Below, piece after piece: positions 5,932 to 11,585 of a stretch of DNA of 11,585 bases. How positions within the stretch are numbered: position 1 is the stretch's first letter; every line of letters begins with the position of its first letter. The notes below the pieces were generated by a model, which saw only the letters and a program-made list of their open reading frames with translations, did not search any database and had not been told where the DNA came from. Origin of the DNA: Comamonadaceae bacterium (lineage in GTDB: Bacteria; Pseudomonadota; Gammaproteobacteria; Burkholderiales; Burkholderiaceae_C); assembly GCA_947452325.1 (NCBI GenBank), contig CANGCZ010000034.1, positions 1 to 11,585 on the forward strand, given 5' to 3'. Position numbers and translations under genes: made by a program.

Positions 5932-6953
5932 TCGCGAGGCCTGAACCCGAAAGAAATTTTCGGCGGCATATTGCCGTTTTCATCACGCGGCAATGTAGCG
6001 GTTTTTTCAATCGCGTTCATGACCGCTTCGTCCCAGGCCGGGTTACCGCTGGAGCGGGTCAGTTTTTTACTGGTGATTTCACCGGTCGCACTGCACGTTA
6101 CTTCAACCTCGGCTTCCGGATTGCCTTTGACTGCCTGCAATTGCGAATCAGGAAAGGTGATGTTGGGCCGAACGCGTGCGCGCAATCTGCCCAGGTAAGT
6201 GCCGCTAGGCGCAGAGGCCTTGGCGGCAGAGGCTTTGTCGGTCGGACCGGTGCTGGCTTCGCCCAATCCTTTGAGCCGCTTGATCTGCTCTTGCCGCCTT
6301 AAATCGGCCTCTTTCTTTTCTTCCTCTTCCTTGCGTTTGACTTCTTCTTTGTGCTTGGCTTCTTCCTCTTCCTTGCGCTTGGCTTCTTCCTTGGCCCGGG
6401 TTTCTTCTTCTTTGCGTTTGGCTTCGTCTTCTTTGCGTTTTTGTTCTTCCTGACGCTTGGCGTTTTCACGCTCCTGAGCGGCTTTCTTTTCTTTCTCTTC
6501 CTCGGCTTTTTTGGCGCTGGCTTCTTTGAGTCGGGCTTCTTCTTCCTTGGCTTTGGCGGTTTTTTTCTCTTGCTCTATTTGACGCTCGCGCTCAAGCGCA
6601 TCTTTTTTCTTTTGTTTTTCAATGGCAATGTCGGCTTCAATTTTGGCTTTGTCGGCAATCGCCTGTTGAGCAGTGGATGGCGGTGGAGGCTTTACCGGTT
6701 CCATCGGCTTGGGCGGCGTTTCCGGTTTGACTTCGGTTGGCGGCGCAGGTTCTTCGTTTCGCCGGGCAACCGGTTCAGGTATGGCAGACCAGAGTTCAGC
6801 TTCAACCGCATCGTCTTGCGGCGAACTGCGCCAGGTCACTCCCCAGGTCAGCGCCAGAATCAATAAAAGATGTACCAGCAAAGCCATTACCCAGGCGCGA
6901 CCCAAACCCGGGTCTACCGGCGGGGCAAAAGCGAGGTGCTCGTGCTGGCTCAT
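5928..6953 (-). CDS. tolA: TolA, inner-membrane anchor of the Tol-Pal envelope system
   Basis: A 341-residue protein linking the TolQ-TolR proton motor to the outer membrane during cell constriction. Three parts are visible: a short cytoplasmic start and one membrane helix (about 21-40), followed by AELWSAIPEP (52-61), a motif seen after the TolA helix in related species; a proline-rich stretch (70-93) and a long Lys/Glu/Ala coiled coil (about 95-228); and a C-terminal TonB/TolA-like domain (about 250-341) with YLGRLRARVRPNITFPD, EVEVTCSATGEI and GNPAWDEAV. It begins 9 bp after tolR with a weak Shine-Dalgarno and is the last gene of the leftward operon. TolB and Pal genes do not follow as they usually do; a convergent kinase gene abuts instead. 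Both stops fall in one CTAG and no terminator fits between. Confidence 0.95.
   Translation of the reverse strand: MSQHEHLAFAPPVDPGLGRAWVMALLVHLLLILALTWGVTWRSSPQDDAVEAELWSAIPEPVARRNEEPAPPTEVKPETPPKPMEPVKPPPPSTAQQAIADKAKIEADIAIEKQKKKDALERERQIEQEKKTAKAKEEEARLKEASAKKAEEEKEKKAAQERENAKRQEEQKRKEDEAKRKEEETRAKEEAKRKEEEEAKHKEEVKRKEEEEKKEADLRRQEQIKRLKGLGEASTGPTDKASAAKASAPSGTYLGRLRARVRPNITFPDSQLQAVKGNPEAEVEVTCSATGEITSKKLTRSSGNPAWDEAVMNAIEKTATLPRDENGNMPPKISFGFRPRD
6306..6440 (-). repeat. Degenerate Lys/Arg-Glu repeats in TolA with a strong purine strand bias
   Basis: Within tolA, residues 172-216 repeat the phrase K-R-K-E-E-E and variants (KRKEDEAKRKEEE, AKRKEEEEAKHKEE, VKRKEEEEKK). The coding strand is almost all purine here (AAG, GAA, GAG codons), so the plus strand is a long pyrimidine tract of TTC/CTT. 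This is normal for the TolA helical rod but makes the stretch prone to length change and to open frames on the other strand that are not genes. Confidence 0.75.
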
Positions 6954-6962
6954 GCGTACCGG

Positions 6963-7412
6963 TCAGTCGCTTTGGCGAACAGCTAGTCCGACACGTTGCA
7001 CACCGGCGCGTTGCAGGCGGTCCATCAGTTTGACCACGTTGTCATAGACGATGCCTTTGTCTGCATTGATGATGACCGGGGTAGTGGCTTTACCTGCTTG
7101 CAACTGCAACACCAGTTTGGCGACGTTATCCATGTTGGCTGATTCCTGGCGGGTTTGCTGACCGGCAGTTTGGGCTGTACTTTTGGACTTGACCGTGATG
7201 CGCAGTTGTTTGTCTATCTCGACGGTGATCACTTGGTCGGGTGCGCTGCTGGCTTTGCCTACAGTGGGTACATCGATGACGCTGGGTGAAAGCAGCGGTG
7301 CGGTCACCATGAAGATGATGAGCAACACCAGCATCACGTCGATGAAGGGCACCATGTTGATGTCGCTGATGGTGCGGCGGCCTCGGCGGCGATGGGATGT
7401 GACAGCGGCCAT
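6963..7412 (-). CDS. tolR: TolR, Tol-Pal motor subunit (ExbD/TolR family)
   Basis: A 149-residue inner-membrane protein that works with TolQ to use the proton gradient to energise TolA. A basic N-terminus (HRRRGRR) is followed by DINMVPFIDVMLVLLIIFMV, in which Asp25 is the conserved membrane aspartate that takes part in proton flow. A periplasmic ExbD-type domain follows, with IDVPTVGKA, VITVEIDKQLRI and TPVIINADKGIVYDNVVKLMD. Compared with E. coli TolR there is a Gln/Thr/Ala-rich insert (about 79-92, TAQTAGQQTRQESA), probably a flexible loop. The gene starts 15 bp after tolQ, with AGGA about 10 nt before ATG, and ends 9 bp before tolA. Confidence 0.96.
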   Translation of the reverse strand: MAAVTSHRRRGRRTISDINMVPFIDVMLVLLIIFMVTAPLLSPSVIDVPTVGKASSAPDQVITVEIDKQLRITVKSKSTAQTAGQQTRQESANMDNVAKLVLQLQAGKATTPVIINADKGIVYDNVVKLMDRLQRAGVQRVGLAVRQSD

Positions 7413-7427
7413 GTGCGGGTCCTGTGC

Positions 7428-8120
7428 TCAGCGGCCAGTGGTCGGCGGGGTGCCGACATTGCGTTGCAAAATATTGGAGAACTCTTCGATGAAGGTTTCC
7501 AATTTGTTGGCGACGCGGTCTATGTCACGCGAAAAACGGTTGAACGCCAGTACCGCCGGAATGGCAGCAAACAAACCGATGGCCGTGGCCACAAGCGCCT
7601 CAGCAATACCGGGGGCGACTTTGGCCAAGGTGACCTGTTGCAATGCAGCCAGGCCGGTGAATGCGTGCATGATGCCCCATACCGTGCCGAACAAGCCGAC
7701 ATAAGGAGATACCGAACCCACCGAGGCCAGCATGGACAGGTTGGACTCGATGGCGTCCATTTCCCGTTGCAAGCTGGCGCGCATGGCGCGGCGAGCGCCG
7801 TCCATCAACAGGCCGCTGTCGGTGATGCGGCGCTCACGCAGCTTCTGGTATTCACGCATGCCGCTGGCGAATATGTGCTCCATGGGGCCGGACATCTTGA
7901 CGTTTTGCTGGGCGCCGGCGAACAACTCGTTCAAACTTTTACCGGACCAGAATTCGCGCTCGAATTCCTCGTTGAGGTTTTTCACTTCCTTGAGCGACAG
8001 CAGCTTGCGGAAAATAGCGGCCCAACTCATGACTGAAACCATCATCAGTATCAGCACCACAGCCTGTACCACCCAGCTGGCATTCAACAACAGTTGAACG
8101 ATCGACATATCTTGGTTCAT
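7428..8120 (-). CDS. tolQ: TolQ, Tol-Pal motor subunit (MotA/TolQ/ExbB family)
   Basis: A 230-residue, three-helix inner-membrane protein forming the proton channel complex with TolR. The first helix is at about 14-36; helices 2 and 3 carry the family blocks GSVSPYVGLFGTVWGIMHAF (135-154) and VAPGIAEALVATAIGLFAAI (168-187), with Thr146 and Thr179 at the places of the conserved channel threonines. The open frame extends to 8207, but the upstream part runs through ybgC and looks unlike TolQ. ATG 8120 has GGAG 9 nt upstream, gives the usual MNQD start and length, and overlaps the ybgC stop as ATGA. A start at 8108 (MSIVQ) is a less likely alternative. Confidence 0.96.
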   Translation of the reverse strand: MNQDMSIVQLLLNASWVVQAVVLILMMVSVMSWAAIFRKLLSLKEVKNLNEEFEREFWSGKSLNELFAGAQQNVKMSGPMEHIFASGMREYQKLRERRITDSGLLMDGARRAMRASLQREMDAIESNLSMLASVGSVSPYVGLFGTVWGIMHAFTGLAALQQVTLAKVAPGIAEALVATAIGLFAAIPAVLAFNRFSRDIDRVANKLETFIEEFSNILQRNVGTPPTTGR

Positions 8121-8524
8121 GAGAACAACTCCAGTAGAGAGGAAGGAATGCGTTCGGGCTTCATTTTGGCGGCATTGACCCAACCGATGCGGATTGTGCC
8201 CTCGCACAGCAAGGTCTGGCTGCCGTCTTGCTCGGGTCGCCAGGCCTGCTGCGCAATCACCAGACTGGCACGGCCTTTGTCTTGCATCACGGCGCTGACT
8301 TGCAACAAATCATCCAGTTGCGCAGGCCTATGGTATTTCAATTGGGTATCGATCACCACAAACATGCCGCCCGTGTCTTGTTTGAGCTGGTGTTGCTGCA
8401 AGCCCAGGTGGCGCAGCCATTCGGTGCGGGCGCGTTCAAAAAACTTCAGGTAATTGGCATAAAAGACAATGCCACCGGCATCCGTGTCTTCCCAATACAC
8501 GCGGACAGGAAAATGAAAACTCAT
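8117..8524 (-). CDS. ybgC: YbgC-type acyl-CoA thioesterase of the Tol-Pal cluster
   Basis: A 135-residue hot-dog fold thioesterase. The N-terminal motif VYWEDTDAGGIVFYANYLKF (9-28) carries the catalytic aspartate Asp15 and is characteristic of YbgC/4-hydroxybenzoyl-CoA thioesterase relatives. FFERARTEWLR follows, and LKYHRPAQLDDLLQV (62-76) forms the central strand region. Related enzymes hydrolyse acyl-CoA thioesters, and E. coli YbgC has been linked to phospholipid metabolism; the substrate here is not determined by sequence. It sits first in the tol gene group as usual. Its ATG at 8524 overlaps the aminotransferase stop (ATGA) and has GGAGG 4-5 nt upstream; its own stop overlaps the tolQ start. 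Confidence 0.94.
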   Translation of the reverse strand: MSFHFPVRVYWEDTDAGGIVFYANYLKFFERARTEWLRHLGLQQHQLKQDTGGMFVVIDTQLKYHRPAQLDDLLQVSAVMQDKGRASLVIAQQAWRPEQDGSQTLLCEGTIRIGWVNAAKMKPERIPSSLLELFS

Positions 8525-9711
8525 GCGGCCTCCAGCAGTTGGCTCAGTCTCAGCGCGGCAGTGTCCAAGTCAGGCAGCGAATTGGCGGTGGAGAAGCGCA
8601 CAAAGTCGCCGGGTGCGTGCTCGCCGAAGTCGCGCCCTGGAGTGATTGCAACGTGTGCGTGTTGCATCACGTATTCTGCGAACGCCCAACTGTCGTTCAA
8701 ACCCAGTTTGTCGCAAGCAGCGCGGCAATCGGCCCATGCGTAAAAAGCGCCATCGGGCATGACCGGCACGCTCAAACCCATGGCGTGAAGTTTCGGAATG
8801 AAATGGTCGCGCCGCTGCTTGAAAGCCGCACGGCGTTCTTCGTAAATGCGCAGACTTTCAGGCTCGAAACAGGCCAGCGCCGCGTATTGCGCCACGCTGT
8901 TGGCGCAGATAAACAGGTTTTGCGCCAGGCGTTCCATCACCGGCACCAATGCATCGGGCACCACCAGCCAGCCCAGGCGCCAGCCCGTCATATTGAAATA
9001 TTTGGAAAAACTGTTGATGCTGATGATGTGATCGTCAATCGCCAATGCGGTTTGGCTGTAATCCGGGTCATAGCTCAGACCCAAGTAAATTTCATCCACC
9101 AAAGTGATGCCGCCTTTGCCGCTGACGAAGCGGTGAATACGTTTCAATTCGTCAAAAGCCAAGGAGGTGCCGGTGGGGTTGGACGGCGAAGCCAATAGCA
9201 CACCACGTGTTTGCGCCTGCCAATGTGTCGCCACCTGATCGGCGCTCAATTGGAAACGCTGAGTGGCATCGGTGGGCAACAACACCGCACGCCCGTCAGC
9301 GGCTTGCACAAATTGGCGGTTACACGGGTAACAAGGGTCGGGCATCAGTATCTCGTCACCGGCTTCGATCAAGGCCAGACACGCCAGTTGCAAAGCGGCT
9401 GACGCCCCGGCCGTGACCACGATGCGCTTGGCGGGTACCTGCACCCCAAAGCGACTGGTGTACCAGTCGCTGATGCGCTCTCTCAAGCGGTCCAGTCCCA
9501 AGGCATGTGTGTATTGCGTTCTTCCGTCGTTGATGGCTTTGACAGCCGCTTGTTGGACGAGTGGTGGGGCGGTGAAATCAGGCTCGCCTATGTTCAGAAA
9601 GACCATGGGCTTGTCCGTGTCGCGTGCCTGTTGTGCCAGCGCCGAAGCGGCTTTGGCCATTTCCATCACATAAAAGGGCGCGATGCGAGCGGCGCGTTGG
9701 CTGATGCGCAT
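8521..9711 (-). CDS. Class I/II PLP-dependent aminotransferase
   Basis: A 396-residue fold-type I aminotransferase close to aspartate/alanine-type enzymes. Visible parts are FLNIGEPDFTAPP (38-50), TQYTHALGLDRLRERI (65-80), TAGASAAL (100-107, phosphate loop), PDPCYPCNRQF (124-134), SPSNPTG (175-181), LVDEIYLGL (204-212, with the aspartate that binds the PLP ring nitrogen), SINSFSKYFNMTGWRLGW (231-248) with PLP Lys237 and Arg245, and FVRFSTA (370-376) with the substrate-carboxylate Arg372. All active-site residues I can place are present. The amino donor and acceptor cannot be told. It begins 4 bp after nusB with a weak Shine-Dalgarno and ends in an ATGA overlap with ybgC. An aminotransferase between nusB and tol genes is not part of the core pathway of either neighbour. 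Confidence 0.92.
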   Translation of the reverse strand: MRISQRAARIAPFYVMEMAKAASALAQQARDTDKPMVFLNIGEPDFTAPPLVQQAAVKAINDGRTQYTHALGLDRLRERISDWYTSRFGVQVPAKRIVVTAGASAALQLACLALIEAGDEILMPDPCYPCNRQFVQAADGRAVLLPTDATQRFQLSADQVATHWQAQTRGVLLASPSNPTGTSLAFDELKRIHRFVSGKGGITLVDEIYLGLSYDPDYSQTALAIDDHIISINSFSKYFNMTGWRLGWLVVPDALVPVMERLAQNLFICANSVAQYAALACFEPESLRIYEERRAAFKQRRDHFIPKLHAMGLSVPVMPDGAFYAWADCRAACDKLGLNDSWAFAEYVMQHAHVAITPGRDFGEHAPGDFVRFSTANSLPDLDTAALRLSQLLEAA

Positions 9712-9715
9712 GGCT

Positions 9716-10234
9716 TCAGTCGCTGTCGCTGACAGCTTGAGGTGTTTTGTCGGCGGCGACTTCCAGCGGCCTGAGCGCGGGCGCCAGTCCGTTAAGCACA
9801 GCGTTCACGTATTTGTGGCCGTCGGTACCGCCGAACTCTTTGGCCAGTTCTATGCACTCGTTGATGACCACGCGCCAGGGTATGTCTATGCAGTGCTGCA
9901 TTTCATACACGCCTATCCACAGCACCGCATGTTCAATCGGAGAAATCTCGGTCATCTTGCGGTCCAGCAAGGGCAAAATGCGCGCGTCTAGCGCTTGGGC
10001 TTGCGCTGCGCAGCCGTGAAGCAGCGCATCGAAATGCACGCTGTCGGCTTTGTGAAAACCGCTGAGTTCGCGGGTGAAACTGTCTACATCCTCGGGCGGA
10101 TTGCGTCCGACCAACACCTGATAGAGCGCTTGCACGGCAAAGCCACGCGCGCGGGTGCGGGCCGCGCGCGCGCTGGCGCGGCGCATATCAGAAGGTTTGC
10201 TGCTTTTGGCAGACGGTGCGGCTGAATCACTCAT
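9716..10234 (-). CDS. nusB: Transcription antitermination factor NusB
   Basis: A 172-residue RNA-binding helical protein that, with NusE (ribosomal protein S10), binds boxA in rRNA leaders and keeps RNA polymerase elongating. The core runs from about residue 24 to 155: RTRARGFAVQALYQ (26-39), KMTEISPIEHAVLWIGVYEM (93-112), and IPWRVVINECIELAKEFGG (118-136) followed by HKYVNAVLNGLAP. A basic, Ser/Ala-rich leader of about 20 residues and a tail rich in Ala and Asp flank it, making it longer than the 139-residue E. coli protein. ATG 10234 overlaps the ribH stop (ATGA), which favours it over an internal ATG at 10186 that lacks a Shine-Dalgarno. ribH-nusB adjacency is widespread in proteobacteria. 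Confidence 0.95.
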   Translation of the reverse strand: MSDSAAPSAKSSKPSDMRRASARAARTRARGFAVQALYQVLVGRNPPEDVDSFTRELSGFHKADSVHFDALLHGCAAQAQALDARILPLLDRKMTEISPIEHAVLWIGVYEMQHCIDIPWRVVINECIELAKEFGGTDGHKYVNAVLNGLAPALRPLEVAADKTPQAVSDSD

Positions 10235-10698
10235 GACAGGGTCTTCATCAACAAAGCCATTTCAACGGCGACACGGGCGGCGTCGCGGCCTTTGTCGTGT
10301 TGGCGGGCTATTGCTTGTGCTTCGTTTTCTGTGGTCAAGATGGCGTTGGCGATGGGCAGACCGTGGTCCAGAGCCAGTTGGGTGATGGCAGAGCCGGATT
10401 CATTGGCCACCAGTTCGAAATGGTAGGTCTCGCCGCGAATGATGCAGCCCAAGGCGATCAAGGCATCAAACTGCTCCGATTGGGCCAGGGCTTGCAGAGC
10501 AACAGGCACTTCAAGTGCGCCCGGCACTTGCACGTGCTCGATGTCAGCGGCATGCACATGCAGGGCTTTCAATTCATCTGTGCAGGCTTGGGCCAATGCG
10601 CCGGTGATGGCCGGGTTAAAGCGGGCTTGCACGATACCTATGCGCAAACCGCTGCCGTCCATGTCGTTGCGCGTGGCGCTGAGGTCAGGTTGGTGCAT
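10231..10698 (-). CDS. ribH: 6,7-dimethyl-8-ribityllumazine synthase
   Basis: A 155-residue riboflavin-pathway enzyme joining 5-amino-6-ribitylaminouracil with 3,4-dihydroxy-2-butanone 4-phosphate; family members assemble as pentamers or larger shells. Motifs are IGIVQARFNPAIT (20-32), VPGALEVPVALQAL (58-71), ALGCIIRGETYHFELV (82-97) with the catalytic His93, and NAILTTENEAQAIAR (118-132). Length is standard. AAGGA (10705-10709, minus strand) sits 6 nt upstream of ATG 10698, inside the end of the preceding gene, which stops 2 bp away. Its product uses the compound made by the upstream RibB, so the two act in consecutive steps. Confidence 0.97.
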   Translation of the reverse strand: MHQPDLSATRNDMDGSGLRIGIVQARFNPAITGALAQACTDELKALHVHAADIEHVQVPGALEVPVALQALAQSEQFDALIALGCIIRGETYHFELVANESGSAITQLALDHGLPIANAILTTENEAQAIARQHDKGRDAARVAVEMALLMKTLS

Positions 10699-10700
10699 GC

Positions 10701-11585
10701 TTATTCCTTGGCCAAATAGCCGGTGATTTCAAGTCCGTAGCCAGCCATGCTGGGCATGCGACGGGGGTTGCCCATGAGGCGCATTTTGTGTACTCCGCTG
10801 TCTCTGAGTATCTGTGCGCCTATCCCGTAAGTGCGCAAATCCATGCGGCCGCGCTCAGGCGCTTGCGCTGAACGCGCCACGCCTTCGAATTGGGCCAGCA
10901 GTTGTTCGCCGCTTTCACCGCAGTTAAGCAGTACCACCACGCCCGCACCTTCGGCGGCGATGCGCGCGAGTGCAGCGTCCAGACTCCATGAATGCATTTG
11001 GCGTTGCGGCTCGAGCGCATCCAGCACCGAAAGCGGTTCGTGTACACGCGCCAGCACTTCGTGGTCCGGGCTCCAGGTGCCGCGCACCAGCGCAATATGC
11101 ACGCTGTCGCTGGGTAAATCTTTGTAGGCGTGTGCGGTGAATGTGCCGTGCGCCGTGTTCAATTGACGACTGCTGATTTTTTGCACCAATGACTCTGTGC
11201 GGCTGCGGTATTCAATCAGGTCGGCGATGGTGCCGATTTTCAAACCATGCTCGGCGGCGAACTGCATCAGGTCGGGCAGACGCGCCATGGTGCCGTCGTC
11301 TTTCATGATTTCGCAGATCACAGACGTCGGCGAGCAACCCGCCATGGCGGCCAGATCGCAACCGGCTTCGGTATGACCGGCGCGCATCAACACGCCGCCG
11401 TCCACGGCTTGCAAAGGAAAAATATGGCCGGGTTGCACCAGATCGGCGGCCTTGGCGTTTGGAGCCACAGCCACTTGCACAGTTCGGGCACGGTCAGCGG
11501 CAGAAATGCCGGTGGTCACGCCTTGGGCGGCTTCGATGGACACGGTAAATGCGGTGCTGTGCACGGTGCCGTTGCGCGCCACCAT
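10701..11585 (-). CDS. ribB: RibB (DHBP synthase) fused to a degenerate GTP cyclohydrolase II-like domain; N-terminus beyond right edge
   Basis: The last 294 residues are present; by comparison with E. coli RibB about 80 N-terminal residues lie outside. The ATG at the edge corresponds to an internal methionine, not the start. Residues 1-125 are 3,4-dihydroxy-2-butanone-4-phosphate synthase: TAFTVSIEAAQGVTTGISAA, PGHIFPLQA (52-60), GHTEAGCDL (70-78) with the catalytic His71, and CEIMKDDGTMAR (91-102). Residues about 148-294 resemble GTP cyclohydrolase II at both ends (FTAHAYKDL; YGIGAQILRDSGVHKMRL). After RVHEPL, however, the Cys-x10-Cys-x-Cys zinc site is absent, so this half is probably inactive, like the RibBX variant described in Proteobacteria. 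A separate ribA should exist elsewhere. The gene is often annotated ribBA. Stop is 2 bp from ribH. Confidence 0.92.
   Translation of the reverse strand: MVARNGTVHSTAFTVSIEAAQGVTTGISAADRARTVQVAVAPNAKAADLVQPGHIFPLQAVDGGVLMRAGHTEAGCDLAAMAGCSPTSVICEIMKDDGTMARLPDLMQFAAEHGLKIGTIADLIEYRSRTESLVQKISSRQLNTAHGTFTAHAYKDLPSDSVHIALVRGTWSPDHEVLARVHEPLSVLDALEPQRQMHSWSLDAALARIAAEGAGVVVLLNCGESGEQLLAQFEGVARSAQAPERGRMDLRTYGIGAQILRDSGVHKMRLMGNPRRMPSMAGYGLEITGYLAKE

Noticed and set aside
5910..6866. Plus-strand open frames opposite tolA, including a Phe/Leu-rich one that looks like a membrane protein
   Set aside because: They are the complement of the Lys/Glu-rich TolA rod (AAG/GAA read as CTT/TTC), which makes false hydrophobic frames.
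8121..8207. Upstream extension of the tolQ open frame
   Set aside because: It runs through the end of ybgC, lacks TolQ similarity and would put 29 polar residues before the normal MNQD start.
11583..11585. ATG at the right edge as the start of ribB
   Set aside because: By comparison with RibB this methionine is about 80 residues into the protein, and the DHBP synthase N-terminal motifs would be missing.
1..11585. Mobile elements, CRISPR arrays, tRNA or rRNA genes
   Set aside because: No transposase or integrase, terminal repeats, regularly spaced direct repeats, or cloverleaf/rRNA-like stretches were recognised on reading.

Overview
The window looks like the chromosome of a betaproteobacterium of the order Burkholderiales, most likely Comamonadaceae or a close relative. 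This is inferred from protein style and gene order (CBS protein-aroC-MFS; ribB-ribH-nusB-aminotransferase-ybgC-tolQ-tolR-tolA). No rRNA or similar marker is present to prove it. Coding density is very high, there is no gap over about 115 bp, and I see no mobile element, tRNA, rRNA or CRISPR array.

Layout, left to right. The start of a metY-type sulfhydrylase gene runs leftward off the edge (1-345). A short divergent intergenic region (346-459) holds overlapping inverted repeats that could fold as a structured metY leader or act as an operator. Rightward from there come a stand-alone two-CBS-domain protein (460-915), chorismate synthase aroC (1000-2100), a PPP/HcaT-like MFS transporter four bases behind it (2105-3313), and a two-component pair. 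That pair is a NarL/LuxR-type response regulator (3387-4028) overlapping a 7TM-DISM membrane histidine kinase (4009-5931).

The right half is one tightly packed leftward operon entering from beyond the right edge: ribB with a degenerate GTP cyclohydrolase II-like tail, ribH, nusB, a class I/II aminotransferase, ybgC, tolQ, tolR and tolA. Several junctions are 4-base ATGA stop/start overlaps and the rest are gaps of 2-15 bp, so co-transcription and translational coupling are likely. It joins riboflavin synthesis, transcription antitermination, an aminotransferase and the inner-membrane Tol motor. The operon ends at tolA, whose stop codon overlaps that of the convergent kinase in one CTAG. The expected tolB and pal are not next to it.

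Most genes are housekeeping. The parts most worth following up are the 7TM-DISM kinase/regulator pair with a dyad at its promoter, the possible structured leader of metY, the tolQRA module cut off from tolB-pal, and the RibB fusion whose second domain has lost its zinc cysteines. I do not see strong evidence for a wholly new defence or mobile system here.
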